Source of the DNA: Isoetes taiwanensis
Taxonomy: Eukaryota > Streptophyta > Lycopodiopsida > Isoetales > Isoetaceae
Assembly (NCBI GenBank): GCA_021234155.1
Contig: JAJEKV010000768.1
Span: forward strand, 1 to 64,000
Reading direction: 5' to 3'
Length of the DNA: 64,000 nt
The position numbers and the translations under genes were made by a program. Below, one piece after another: positions 1-11,550 of the stretch. Every line of letters starts with the position of its first letter. Within the stretch, counting starts at the first letter, position 1. The notes under the pieces were generated by a model. It was not told the DNA's origin and searched no databases. It saw nothing but the letters and a program-made list of their open reading frames with translations.

Positions 1-2640
1 TAAGATTTCTCATTAGAGGCGAATTGGCTCGCTGGCTTAAGCCTAATGAAAGCGGAAGATGGCGAGCATGTTCAATTGTAGAATGACCCTCTATTGTGCT
101 TTTGTTCGAGGAAATAGATAAATTTGCAGCGGGGAAGGCCCTCAAACATATTTACTGCTAGAGCATAACCACAGGTTGAAGGTTTTTGCAGCCTAGACCC
201 CTGCCATTTTACTCGGTGACATATTTCCAACTAACCATATGATTTTTGCCCCAAATGAAGTTTACGATTATCTTTTCAATCGTAGGTAAATGCATTTTGG
301 GAACAGCGGTCTGGGATGAAAAATAAATATGAGAACTTGCAAACCTGAGGAAGATGAAATGATTGATTACTTTTGCAATTGAAAGGCGGTGCCATAGTTT
401 TAAGCTTCTTTACGATTTTTTGAGACAATAGGAGACCAAAGATCTTTAATTGAAATATCAAGGCTAAAGGCATTCCTAACAAAGTGGATGTCTGATTTAC
501 TAGAATGCATTTAATGCCTAAGATGTCGGCTGATCACTAGCACCAATAATTACACATTTGTCCATATTAAGGTAGATGCGGATCTTTGCACTAAAACCTT
601 TTTAAGATCTTGATGAAGAATTCAATATTACTAACATCATTACGTAAAAGGCTGAAGGAGTCATCGCATCTTTGCCCGACATAGTGAGTTGTGAATCTCC
701 CACGGCATGTTTAAGCCTTTCGGATTACCACAATTTTGATGGTGCATGATAATTTTGGTAGGCTGCTTTCCGACCTGATGATAAACAAATATGGAGCCAA
801 AGGGCATCCTTATCTCACCTTTTTGTAAATTGAAGAATTTGCCGGAGGCCATTAACTAGGTGATTGAGCCGCGAAAATTAAGCCCCATGATAAGATCAAT
901 AATTTTTGAAGAATTCCTATTTTCTTGAGAGAGAATCAAAGTCCCACCTTATCAAAAGCTTTGGAAAAATCTAACTTGAGGAGAGAAATTTTGATTCGAA
1001 TTCTAGCCCAATGCAAGCCCTCCATAGCAGCAATATAATTATCAATATGAACTTTGTTGTTAGAAAGGAAAGCAGACTGATGCATACTGATATTCTTTTG
1101 CAAAAAACCCTTGATTCTATTTGCTAAAATCTTGGCACAGATTTTGTAGGTTGAATTGGTCAAGGAAATTGGTCTCCACTCATTGAACATAGAAGGGCTA
1201 TCCACTTTTGGGATAAGAGATAAACCCTGAGGAGATACTTGGGGTGAAGATGATTATTGAGCCAAAAACCATGCACCATAGATGTAAGATCAAATTTAAA
1301 TTCATCCCGAAATGAAGGAAAAATTGCAGGCTGGGCCATCGATGCACAGGCTTTTACCCTTGGCAGAAATTTGGTAAGAGTAAATTTAATTTCATCTTGA
1401 GGAGGGAGAAGTTCCACATTGGGAGATAAAGGATCAATGATATTATCACGGAAGGGAATTTAAAAGATCAATGAAATCAGAAGCAAGAGCATCGGACCAT
1501 GGGATATCGAGTTAGATGCAAAAATATTACAATATTTGAGTAGAAGAAAGTCGGCAATGTCTTTGGATGAATCAAGAATATTGCCTTACGATCATTGGTA
1601 ATAGAAGTGGTGACTCTTGAGGAGCCTATTTTTAGCAACTCTAAAAAAGAATTTGGAGTTGCTACTATAGGAATAAATTTTACTTTGGACTGATGGCGGC
1701 ACCTTTGGCCTCTAAATCTTGATGTTTTTAATTGATTGCTCGAGCACTTTCTTGCAAGTGTAAAAGCGGGTTAAGAGGATCAGATTGAAGATTTGCTTTG
1801 GTATGCGGATTTGCATAAGATAATTTATCTTTTTACTTGCTCTCTTCCTCTCCCAATCGAGTTACGGACCATTCTTTAATCCATGATTTGGAAGATTTAA
1901 CTTTAACATAAAAATCCTTCATAGATGGCGAGCTCGATTTTAGGTAAAAGCTGGCATAATAGGACTTAAATTCATTGCAAAATTTCTCATTCTTTGAGCA
2001 AGGAACAATTGAATTTAAAAGGAATATTCCACAGCTATAGCAAGCCGGGGAGATGCTTAGTTTCAAGAAATTGAGGCTGGTGATCGAGGCTGAAGTTTTT
2101 CTCATCACTTTGAAAACAAAGCAATTATCCCAAAATCATGGCTAAATTATTTATATAAAATCTGTCTAGAAACCTGAGAAGACTACGGAGTTGCCCTTTT
2201 GTTTATTAGACCAAGTGTATTTGGGCGTGGAAGAGGGAATATGAGTAAATAGGAAAGTATCAAAAGGCTCCCCAATTTAATTTCTCGACCTTTGTCATAT
2301 TAATATTTTTCCCCACCTTAAGGTCGGGATGGGGTATTGTTAAAATCACCAGCCAATATCCATGAAGCAGAATTATGATCAAGCCAAGTTTTGATATCAA
2401 GCCATAGTTTTTCTCTTTCTTTAGAGCTTGTGGAAGCATATATATTTATGATGCCAAATTGGGAATCATTGTGGTTAAAGATCACATTTTGCCAACTCTT
2501 ACAGGGGACTATTGTAGATCAATGTATGAGTAATATTTTTCAAATAATGATTAGACCACGAGAGGTCATGGTGGCATCAATCAAAAAGAGAGAGAACCCG
2601 GGGCCAATCCAATTTGCTAAATTAGAACATTGAAATTTGG
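1..2640 (-). mobile_element. L1-type LINE ORF2 remnant (endonuclease + reverse transcriptase)
   Basis: This is a decayed non-LTR retrotransposon ORF2, read on the minus strand in several frames. Going down in coordinate, the AP-endonuclease part shows GIINIYASTSS and then WILAGDFNN (about 2445-2325, the GDFN motif of L1 endonucleases) and YTWSNKQKGN (about 2215). The reverse transcriptase follows with WRPISLTNSTYKICAKILAN, HQSAFLSNN and LKLDFSKAFDKV (1205-936). Further on come MASGKFF..LQKGEIRMPFGS (about 850) and the thumb/connection stretch FASSHIYFSS and NFIWGKNHMVSWK (about 330-190). Frameshifts and stops lie between all blocks, and the FADD box is not readable. The 3' end and tail fall outside the window. 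It is inactive. Assignment to the plant L1 clade rests on the order endonuclease then RT and on the motifs. Confidence 0.88.
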
Positions 2641-2650
2641 GGAGTCTAAG

Positions 2651-3149
2651 CCCTTTCTTTGTATTGTGTCTTTGCCAAGCTGCCTTTGTCTTTAACAATG
2701 TATTGCATCGTCTCCTTTCATATTTGTAATTCAAAACAATGAAAAGACTCACCATATCATTGTCGAGAATATCTATGATAATATTGAGAAAAAGCTGTTT
2801 TACAATACCTTCTCCACCTCTATAAACTTTTTAAAAAGAATCTTTGCTTGAATAAGATGCACAATGGACTACTATGACAATGTTTCTTGACTTCGGGGTT
2901 AACCCTTTCTTTGTATTCTCTACTATTTGCCTTTGCCTTTAACAATGTATTATTGGCGGCTCCTTTCATATTTGTAACTCAAAACAATGGAAGACACATC
3001 GTTATCATTGTGCGGGGATATCTTTGATAATATTGAAAGCAATCATTTTTTTACAATACCTTCTCCATCTCTATGAACTTTTAAGCGGATCACTACTTAA
3101 AATAAGATCACGAGTAGACAACAACATCAATTCTTCTTGACTTCGGGGC
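2651..3149. repeat. Two-copy tandem duplication, about 250 bp unit
   Basis: Unit 1 (2651-2900) and unit 2 (2903-3149) both start with CCCTTTCTTTGTATT, contain TTTAACAATGTATT, CTCCTTTCATATTTGTAA and TTTTACAATACCTTCTCCA, and end with CTTGACTTCGGGG. They differ by scattered substitutions and small indels, so the duplication is old. It lies just upstream (on the minus strand) of the recognisable LINE endonuclease and may be LINE 5' sequence or the sequence it inserted into. Confidence 0.8.
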
Positions 3150-4395
3150 ATTACAAGTCACGGCATTTTCTCATTCAAAGCATGTAATCCATTCTTGCCA
3201 CATTAGAGCTTTCATGGATGGATGAGAGATATGGAGCCTTTGTAAAAGTTTAGCTATGAATCGATGTTGCTAATCAATGGGTCGTTATTGAAACAAATGA
3301 TACTTACCTCTCAGTTGCTAGAACTCAAAGAAAACCCTTTCGAACATAGGCATATGCAGCCGGATTCGACCCGCGGAAGAGGTCTCAAGATGTTGCCCTT
3401 AGTAAAAAATATACAAAAACATAAAAAAAAAAACCCCATGTTATTGTGTTATATATTTCATGCAGTGCAATTGCCACAAATACATCACTTGAAGTCTCCT
3501 AGATATAGCTCAGCTTTCAAACAAGATGTATATCAAAATATGATTATTCATTGCAATTGCTACAACACAAGCGAAGTTTGGTAGATATATCTACGCATGT
3601 GAGGCAAGAAGTATATGAAAACACTTTTTGGAAACACTTTTTGACATTTCTTCCCTCTGATACCTTTATCTTTATAGGTTCCATAACCATTTGTGTAATG
3701 GATGGCAATAATTTACCACGAGGAGGAAGAGAGAATATTTTCTTCCATTTGAAGCCAACTATCAATGCTAAGGTTTATTGAGACATATATGTATTAATTA
3801 CCCTATAGTGGATATGCAATATGCTCATCTCAAGCAGATTTTTATGAATTCTACAAAAAAAAAAAGGATTACAAACAAGATAAAATTGGTTTATCTAATA
3901 TGCTAACTTGTTTATAAAACCGCCCAGACCCTCGAGTTGTTTTTGTTGATATTTGTACAGGGCGTCCATCAGTAGGCTCGAACCATTAGATGTCAGTTTG
4001 GGGTTGATCTTAGCCATCTATCAACAAAAACAACCAGCATATTGCCAAATTCATGCCAGTATATTGCCAAATTCAAGCTTTTACTTAAACCACTTGAGTT
4101 TCATCACTTATTGGTATAAAAAACAAACTTGTTCTCTACATTGACCTGGTTGTAAACATTGACCTGGTTGTAAGCATTGACTTGTTCTTTGCATTAACTT
4201 GGTTTGAGGGAAATGCATATTTGAGAGTGATAAGCAGAATTTTTGTGGTGTTAAAGCATGATAGGCAAAATTTCTTTGACCTTATAGCATGGGCTTCTTG
4301 CCTTTCTCAAAAGATGTGGCGGTTTGTTTAGATCTTAAGAAGTTGTAGAGTGTATTTGTATGTTATTGCTTTGTGACATTAAGGGTTCTACAAGG
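3150..4395. other. No recognisable gene; AT-rich decayed DNA
   Basis: Only short frames occur here (for example 3264-3584 and 3551-3781 on the plus strand), without a recognised domain. A plus-strand stretch at 3750-3910 ending in DKIGLSNMLTCL loosely recalls the end of a copia RNase H domain (D.xADMLTK), but stops break it and I do not call it. At 4140-4185 a short direct repeat of ACATTGACCTGGTTGTAA occurs twice. Confidence 0.4.
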
Positions 4396-4399
4396 TTGA

Positions 4400-4890
4400 A
4401 AGTGAAAGTTACAGTTGGGAAACTTAGATCCATCTGCATTTGGATAAGAAAATGGATGGCATGCTGACCATACCCATGCGGGCCAAATGCCACTATTAAA
4501 CTTGCTCAAGAGACTACATTATCGTGGTAATTTCAAATGATAACTTTTTGCATGGTCGGGGCTTCCATATTATCTAGACATGCTCACAAGACTATTGCAT
4601 ATAGAAATATTGGATATGAACCATCATTCAATTAAATTGGGATTATGTTTGTATTTCAAATGTAACTAGAAGTTCATTAAGATGCGATTGTGCGAGAAAT
4701 TTGGTTTTGCATCTTTGTTTTGGTGGAGCGACTTTGGAAATATGGTGTCACTGCATTGAGTATACCGAACTTGAAAAGTTGGGCATTCGGAATATTCCCT
4801 CCTCTCCAAATGGGTGGGTGGTCAATGGCATGGCAAGATAAATCATCAAATAGATATTATGCAGTTACGAGTTCGCATAATTCTTTGTAA
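4400..4890 (+). pseudogene. Possible hAT-type transposase C-terminal fragment
   Basis: The plus-strand frame at 4690-4890 reads WKYGVTALSIPNLKSWAFGI. This resembles the start of the hAT dimerisation domain, where plant transposases read W..YG...PNLQKLAIRILS. A similar block in another frame at about 4560-4600 (GASILSRHAHKTIAYRN) may be a second relic. The usual SSSxCERNWS follow-on is not readable, and stops and frameshifts are frequent. The call rests on one motif only. It could equally be chance similarity in AT-rich DNA. Confidence 0.3.
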
Positions 4891-5249
4891 ATTCAGTTAA
4901 TTCTAGGTTTACTTATGGTGGATTTAAATCTACTTACGTTTGTAGATTTAAAATCCGTGGAAAAGGTCATCATAGCAAATGGTGGGGTCTACGCTTCCCT
5001 ACTACGGGATGATGCGTGTGAACTGAATAAGCCTATTGTTTATCTTTTTGATCATTACGGTATCAAACACGGTATATGCGGGGAAGAGTTGAATACACTA
5101 TGCAAAATCTGCAGATTAAACTTTGTAATGAATATCCTCGTCGATTGATATCGGGCAACATGAAGAGTTCTTCTTTGAATGATATGGTATGGAGTATCGG
5201 ATCTTACGTATTAAACTTGCCTAGTATTGTTTGTGTGCTAGGACACTAA
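4891..5249 (+). other. Intergenic stretch with one unassigned 77-aa ORF
   Basis: A 77-residue frame at 4915-5148 (start MVDLNLLTFVDLKSVEK) has no domain I recognise and no promoter context. It sits between the weak hAT-like fragment and a long inverted repeat. I see no splice sites that extend it. It may be a chance frame. Confidence 0.25.
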
Positions 5250-5336
5250 GTGCATTTTCTTTGTGCATTTGAAGTGTTGGGAGGAAATGTTGTGCACAAA
5301 GAAAATACACTTCGAAAATGCACAAAGAAAATGCAC
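5250..5336. repeat. Imperfect inverted repeat, about 28-bp arms
   Basis: The left arm (5250-5276) begins GTGCATTTTCTTTGTGCATT and ends GAAGTG. The right arm (5308-5336) is its near-perfect reverse complement, starting CACTTCGAAAATGCACAAAG. About 31 bases separate the arms, and an extra half copy (GTGCACAAAGAAAATACAC) lies in the spacer at 5292-5310. A transcript could form a stable hairpin. It may be a MITE remnant, but no target duplication was found. Confidence 0.75.
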
Positions 5337-5399
5337 CGAAGTGGGCCCATCCTTTTCTCAATGCACATTGATATGTATATTAGCTGTCGATAAAACATG

Positions 5400-6445
5400 G
5401 ATTTTCCCCTTCTCTATCGACTAGAGAGGATGACTTGGTGATCCGTCTGCAGGCAGTTTGGTAAAGCAAGATATCTGAGGGCCGGGAGACTGTGTGTCTC
5501 TTGTGGCTGCAACACATATTCTGTTTAAATGTTTAAGCCTTCAAATCTTTTGGGAGTGTGCTTCCGGGAGGCGAGATACTATTGAAGCAGATATTTTGTT
5601 CTTTGCAACTCCTTTTTGTCATGGCCGGGGCTGCCATGAGTGCACGGGGGGGCTGCGGCATCTTCTTTGGAAGCTTCTCTGGAAAATCTCCATTGGATTG
5701 CGATTGGCTTTCTCCTATAGTATTCAAAGCTTTGAATATATGTTACTACTCTGCCTTGCTGACTCTACTTGGAAAAGTAGCCTAGTCTATAGTACCTTTA
5801 TTGTAGAAGAGGTTGGCGGTTATCTGAGTGGAGTAGCGGGTTGCTCTAGTAATGGAGGAGCTCTTGTTGAATTGCCTATAGTACCTTGCTAGTGGGAAGG
5901 CGGTTGGCAACCTTGCCTAGTGTCTGAGATCTACTTACGCTTAAAATCTTGCGGGTTGGGCTTCTTGGTAGTGGGCGTATTTACGGAAGAACAAGTAAGC
6001 CTCCATAATCTTGCTAGTAGGAGAAGAAGCGAGATCTTGGCGTTCTCATACAATCAAGAGTGACACGCCTATCTTATTCTTCTAGGATTCCTTGATTGTG
6101 TTCTTCAAGATCTTGAGGAATAATGATTGCACTCTACAAGTGCTATTACCTTCCATAGTACCTACAATAGTTGGGAAGAGGCCCGCCCTCTAGTCTTTGG
6201 AAGAACTAAAAGGCTGAGGAGCACATCATTTTGCGGGGATGAAGAAGAGGTTGAGAACCTTGACCATAGTACATGGGCGTGATCTTAGGGTGGCTTTTCA
6301 GGTTTGATGGCTCAGGTGTATCTTTTGTTACAATTCTTTCTATCGGTGACCAAGAGCATTGTATACTTCCCTATCGGCCTATTGTGGAGCCCACAAGAAG
6401 GTCGTGTACCTTGTTTTTATATTAATCAAAAATTTCGTACCCTCG

Positions 6446-6474
<29 letters not shown>
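5400..6474 (+). mobile_element. 3' end of an L1-like LINE with poly(A) tail
   Basis: The plus strand carries the C-terminal part of a LINE ORF2 and its 3' UTR. At 5470-5570 the frames read AGRETV and then THILFKCLSLQIFWECASGR, matching the zf-RVT zinc-binding region that closes plant L1 ORF2 (CxxC...ET..HILF.C...W). Downstream is about 700 bp without a clean frame and then a run of 29 A (6446-6474) right after ATTTCGTACCCTCG. The RT and endonuclease are absent, so this is a 5'-truncated insertion, the usual product of target-primed reverse transcription. It is unlike the minus-strand LINE at 1-2640 in orientation and in the part retained. Confidence 0.75.
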
Positions 6475-6477
<3 letters not shown>

Positions 6478-9400
6478 GGATTATGTCTTAATTTTGGGAC
6501 AAATTTCATATTGCATGTTTTAGTAGCATATTCAAATTCACACATTTCACCTCAAAATTATGAAAGCGTAATATCATGTTATTTACAAAATAGTCAATAT
6601 TTCACAATATAGCACCATATCATAAAAGCGTGATAAAAAAAAATTTACATAGTTATTCAACTTTCTTCAAGCCCCAATGATATCATAGCCTTCTTCGACA
6701 TCACGAGGTATTGTAATTCGCATTTCTATTTGGAATAGTGTTTGGAGTCCATGAGTACAAAACACTTTCATAGTCTAGCCAAAGATCGGGATCACTCGGA
6801 TTTCTCCTCCATCTCTTTGTCCAACAATCGAGTACCTTTCTTTATCCGATCGTTGGTCAGCGATGCACTAGACACCACCATTCCACCCGCACATGGTTGA
6901 AGTTAATATTACCTTCTTCTTTGCAAATATCGGAGATAGTGAACCCCAACCACCTTTGGATATGTATCTAAATCTGCTGGCTTTACTACCACAAATTGGT
7001 GGCATTCAAGTCGATTGGAAGGTTCATAAGCATCCATGCCTAGAAACTTTGGCCTATTGTTCTTAGGACCAACATAGTGTTTGTCGAGGAAGGAGGAGGA
7101 GCATATTAGCTGCGAATGCTACTTACGGTATCATCAACATCCTCGGCACTGCTAAGGTCTTCCACCTAGTTTTAGGCAACCACCCTTCTTTCAATTCATC
7201 GAGGATATGTCTATCTCCCCCAACGGGTTAATCACCTTCTTCCGGTAAAGCCACCAAGGCACGCGGTTGGTGTCATCTGGATTGGTTTTGCCAATGCTTT
7301 ATAGTCTGGATTCCTTCCTTAGTCAATCCCAATTGCTTCACTTCCTCAGTAGGTTTTTAGAGCTTTTGGTTGACCTAGAGGTATCATAGGCTTGCCATTC
7401 TCATCTCGCCATATTTCCTTCCCTCCTCTCCTCCTCCTCTCGAAGGTCTCATCTTCCATTGGAAGATTGGAATCCCATCTCTCACCCAAAAGTGAGCTGG
7501 AGGAGGCACGGAATGACCTTCAAGATCCAATGTATAACCATCCACAAAGCTCTTCCAATCGGGCACTTCTTCTATGAGGATAAGCTATAGGGTTTGGAGT
7601 AGTGCATTCATGCAAGATTTCCATTAAGCCTAGGAAAGTTGGTGGTGTCTGCTTGCTTGGTATACAACTATATTTTCAAATAATGCATCCACATCCTCAT
7701 GGGTATGCAGGGGCATAGAAACCCTAAATCCCATTTGTTAAGTAGGATAGGAAGAAAACATCCACTGTTCTTATTTTGGCCAGCACAATTATCAAGTTGC
7801 AAAGAGAAACCTTTTGGGTAGATCTTGAGGTCTATGCGTGAAGTTGAAGCTCCAACATGTTCATTAGACCCATGCTTCCTAAACCTTGCCTTCTGAACTT
7901 TTCAATATTGTTAGGGTTTCCATCTAACAATGCTCTATGTAGTTTGGCTGGTGTAGGGTCTGGAGGTGATCATTGTATCCATTTTCATAGTTTCTCAAAC
8001 ACCTCATGATACTCCCAATATGAAAATCTGGTCCATCCTCCACAACTCAAACTAAAATGGCCATAGTAGGTTTTGAGTGCGCCCATGCAAGATTGCCCGA
8101 TCATTGAGATCTGTAAAGGGTATGATCTTCCACATGACTTTGGTATGTACTTGAATTGTGGAAGACAAGTCTTTTTGCTAGTCCATCTTGTCATGTATAA
8201 TACATAAATAGTTATTGGGTTCCAATGCAGATAAAGTCCTCCACATCCAATAACATGATCTACATGATAGTTGGTCAGTCATATGGTCCTTCATATGCTC
8301 CCTTATCCTAGCCCTTTGACTAGGTTGCCGCAGTCTTATCAAGAGTCTTCTTCAACTTAGCACATAAATTGCACTTTGCAAAGTTGTTTGAAGTTGCTAT
8401 GGTGACATGATTGAAATGCTTCTTCCATAACCTACTAAAGCTAGGTTGGGATATTGGAAGAATTCCCAATTCTCGAAGTAGAAATTCACTTCTTCAAAAT
8501 ACTCTTTTTGAGTACAATGTGATGGCAACCTTTTCTCAACAAGCTGCTCTTCCCTTTTCATCCCTTACGCTTTTTGTGTGGCATAGACTGCGCATTGAAA
8601 TCAATATATTTTTCAAATATCTCCCAGCGCGACCAAGGTCCTAATTTGTTAGTCTCAACAAACCATTATTTCCATGTAAAGCAATCATGTTTCCCCTCAC
8701 TTTTTTTTTTGCCAATTATGCCATGAAGAAGTTGGAATTGCATGGATATTACGCCATGCTTTTGCACATATCCATTTGCCTAGCAAAGGGTATCTTTTTG
8801 TTTGGGTTTCTTTCATCCTGAAGTGCATGCTCAAAGATTGTGTATATGTAGGTCCTCCTCTCATCAGCGGTGTACTCTTGAAAAGTGGCTCTTGCTTCCA
8901 CCAATTGTTCTATTGTAAAGAATTGCATACAAGCACTCAACAACAATCGAGCCCCTAACCTTCACCATTGTCTCCGTTTGGTGTCACTAATCAACTTGGC
9001 TCTTTTGCTAGGATAATGTCGGCAAGCGATACTTCTCCCCTTTTGCCTAGGTTTAGAGTTCCAACGACCAATGGATCAATATCAAGACAATCATTGTCCC
9101 CAACAACCTCGGGGCTCACGGAAAAATATAATCCTCCACAAATTGAACACTACTTATAGGCCATGCCATGATGCAAGGAACCTCAATTGCTTGACACAAC
9201 CAAAACATTCCTTGTCACCCAAACCTTTACCTTTCGGTTGTCTTCCAACATGAAATTGCAATACCAATATTGTCTTCCCCTAGCCTTTCATCATTAACGA
9301 CGACCCGGGGATGCGCTAGCACAATGACTCCTTGGCCTACTATTTCCTTGTTGCACTTGTGCATGATTCTCACCTTCTTGTTCCTCCATTGCACCCTACT

Positions 9401-9540
9401 ATAGAGGGACTAATTGTTTTCTTCAACATTCTTGCTAGGAGTTGGTTTTCTTTGATATTGCTCTTTTCAATATGTTGCACACCATCTTGAGTTGGAGAGG
9501 CACCATTGACCTAGGCAAATTGCACTCTTTTTAGTCAATG
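6475..9540. other. No recognisable gene; minus-strand frame fragments
   Basis: About 3 kb without a gene I can name. Several minus-strand frames follow one another as if from one decayed coding region: 8946-8749 (TFQEYTADERRTYIYTIFEH), 8194-7985 (FKYIPKSCGRSYPLQI, YGHFSLSCGGWTRF) and 7566-7384. They share no motif with transposase or polymerase families that I recognise. A poorly preserved YWYCNF at about 9265 could be the start of a BED-type zinc finger, but the frame breaks immediately. Frames shift every 100-200 bases, so this is a dead sequence of unknown type. Confidence 0.35.
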
Positions 9541-9789
9541 AGTAGAAAAAATTATTACACCATAAGATAAGAAAAATCATTACATTTATGGAATTTGTAG
9601 AGGTAAATCAAAATTTTTTAAAAGCAAAAAATTCCTTGGAAATAGGTTTAATATAATAATAACAATGGGTGTAAGCGAAATTATTTAAAACAAAAATTTT
9701 AAATTGGCAACAACAAGGAAATGACATTTATATAAATATATCAAATTTTAATTATCGAAAATTTGGATATATGATTCTGAAAAAGACAT

Positions 9790-9968
9790 ATAGCTGATAA
9801 GGTAGGCGTGAGAATTTATTATCCATAATAATATACCTAGATGATATATTTGGCGGGAATTTAAATGCGCTGGGTGTTATTTGAGGCAATCAATTATTCA
9901 CGCTAATTTCTAATTAACCCTATATAAATCCGGTTCACGCTCTCAAGCTCAAGCGTTCTCTGCCCGCT
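9790..9968 (+). promoter_or_regulatory. Plant-type promoter block with TATA box (copy 1)
   Basis: TATATAAATCC at 9921-9931 is a good plant TATA box, 48 bases before the ATG at 9969. Upstream lie GCAATCAATTATTC and a CGCTAATTT block. The whole stretch of about 170 bp recurs in altered form at 10,890-11,060, including the TATA box and the following TTCACGCTCTCAA. The match supports a real, conserved promoter block rather than a chance TATA. The 250 bp before it (9541-9789) are very AT-rich and hold nothing I recognise. Confidence 0.6.
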
Positions 9969-10406
9969 ATGAAGTGTTCGGCCTCAGCGTCAAACCTTCA
10001 TGAAGAACCCGAGGTCTTCTCAAAGAGGCGTCGGGTTGAAAAACCCTCAGTTCCCCGATTGATTTTTTGTCCCAATTCTCCCTCGATTCCAATTGAGGAG
10101 GAGGAAGAGAAGGAGTTGGAGGAGAGGAGGAGATGGATTCTCAAGAAATCATGGCTGCTCTGCTTGAGGGGGGTTGGCTTGACCACGAAGCGAAGAGAAT
10201 GAATTCTCTGAAGCGAAGAAGGAGGAGGAAGAAGAGGAGGCAGAAGAAGAGGAGGAGGAAGAAGGTCGAGAATTCAACCAATTTGTACAATGGTTACAGG
10301 ATGAAGCAGGTTTGCATGGCTGCCTCTTTTCTTTTTCTAATGCACCTTTCTTGCTCTTTTCTTTTCTAACCTCTCTTTCTTCTTTCTTGCAGACATGGAA
10401 GAATAG
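9969..10406 (+). CDS. Small acidic protein gene with one intron (frame broken)
   Basis: The first frame starts MKCSASASNLHEEPEVFSKR, has a basic stretch (KRRRVEK, possible nuclear signal), a Ser/Pro part and a Glu-rich tract. It then continues only if the frame shifts near 10,130 (to MDSQEIMAALLEGGWLDHEA) and again near 10,190 (to EENEFSEAKK, a poly-Glu run, then FNQFVQWLQDEA). Exon 1 ends GAAGCAG before GTTTGC at 10,310. The intron (10,310-10,392, 83 nt, pyrimidine-rich end, TTGCAG) joins to ACATGGAAGAATAG, giving the C-terminus DEADMEE and a stop at 10,404-10,406. The region after the stop has TGTAAA, TGTACATA and AATGAAATC, like a plant 3' UTR. The two frameshifts fall in repetitive or homopolymer DNA (GAGGAG, GGGGGG), so they may be decay or sequencing error. 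I do not recognise the protein. Confidence 0.5.
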
Positions 10407-10889
10407 TGATGTAGATCCCGGGTGGCCCTCTTTTTTTTGTTTTCGGACACGCCTACGGGCATTTTTTTCTGTGATATTTTGTAAAGCCTTCGGGCATCTA
10501 CTTACAAGCCATTCTTGGCATCTGTACATATCAATTCGAATGAAATCAAATAGTTGTCTTCACGAACTTTTTCTTCAAACAGTTTTTCTGTACATAGAAA
10601 TATTTTGAATGAAATCAAACTGTTTTCTCCAAGCATTTTGTCTCCAAAGTGTTTTCTCTAAAATTTTGTCTCTGCATTTGTCTCAACAAAGTCTCGGGAA
10701 TACTATAAATCAACCACATGAGAAATCTCTGATTCATCACAGCAGTATAGGAAATTTTCCTATACGACCTAAAACAATTCCCCAACTCAACAAGTCATTT
10801 TTTAGCCTTGATAATTTTGCCTTTAAAATCATTTTTAATTTAGCCTATATAAAATTTCGAAATTCTTTTTTTGAATGCAATAAATGGAA
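10407..10889 (+). other. 3' UTR-like and intergenic stretch
   Basis: AT-rich DNA after the small gene. It holds several degenerate copies of an AATGAAATCAAA-TGTTTTCTxCA module (about 10,540, 10,610 and 10,640). No coding region is supported. The 136-aa frame at 10,609-11,019 crosses the second promoter block and looks accidental. Confidence 0.35.
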
Positions 10890-11060
10890 TAAAAATCTTG
10901 GTGAGAATTTATTGCATAAAATGCAATATTCTCCATATATACCATATACATGTCATTTCTTGCGGGGAAGGCGGAAATGCGCCCGGCGTGTTAATTCAAG
11001 CAATCAATTATTCCGCTAATTTATTTGTAATTATGCCTATATAAATCCATTTCACGCTCT
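10890..11060 (+). promoter_or_regulatory. Second copy of the promoter block (TATA at 11,038)
   Basis: This repeats the block before the small gene: GCGGAAATGCGC, AAGCAATCAATTATTC, CGCTAATTT, then TATATAAATCC at 11,038-11,048 and TTCACGCTCTCAA. The DNA after it does not encode a second MKCSASA-like start, so either the gene copy is lost or the block belongs to a small repeat element with terminal direct repeats about 1.1 kb apart. Confidence 0.5.
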
Positions 11061-11550
11061 CAAAGTTCCTACAATTTATTCCTTTCTTCATACGATTTGC
11101 CGGTTGCGCTTCAGCTGTGTTTGCATCCGCCCTCCTAAAATCTTGATGGCTGATTTCTTTTCGGCAATGTTAGATGTTTGGTTTTCGGCAATTCTAATTT
11201 ACTAAAGACTCGCCTTTTGTTACGTAGCATCGTAGCGAGAGGACATGGAGGCTCAGAATTAAAACCAAAGCGAGAGGACTAAAGTGCGAATCCAAAAAGC
11301 CCTCGAATTAAACCAAAAGCAAAGCCCTCAGTTCTTGAATCATTCGCCTCGAGAAATCAAGGTTAGTTTTCATTTAGTTTTTTTTTGCATCTCAATGGCG
11401 AGGTTTAATCCAAGAAGACAAGCTTTTGCATTTTGCTTTCGAGGAGGAGGAAGCGGAATGATGTTTATGAAAACGAGAATAGTTTCTTATAAACTTCATC
11501 TGCTTCTTTTTGTTTCCAGTAAATTCTTAAGTTTCTCTTCCTGAATTAAT
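11061..11550 (+). other. Possible transcribed region after promoter copy 2; no clear CDS
   Basis: Two short direct repeats of TTTTCGGCAAT occur at about 11,158 and 11,181. The block GCGAGAGGAC occurs twice (11,235 and 11,269), followed by an 86-aa frame (11,284-11,544) with no domain. GAAATCAAGGTTAGTTTTC at 11,353-11,371 resembles a 5' splice site. Nothing here can be named. Confidence 0.3.

Noticed and set aside
3264-3910. Possible copia RNase H end
   Set aside because: Only DKIGLSNMLTCL is faintly similar, frames are broken, and no other copia domain lies nearby.
10149-10529. Minus-strand ORF of 126 aa opposite the small gene
   Set aside because: Its Ser and Lys runs mirror the GAGGAG tract of the plus-strand gene and cross the intron. 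The plus-strand reading has promoter, splice sites and 3' UTR support.
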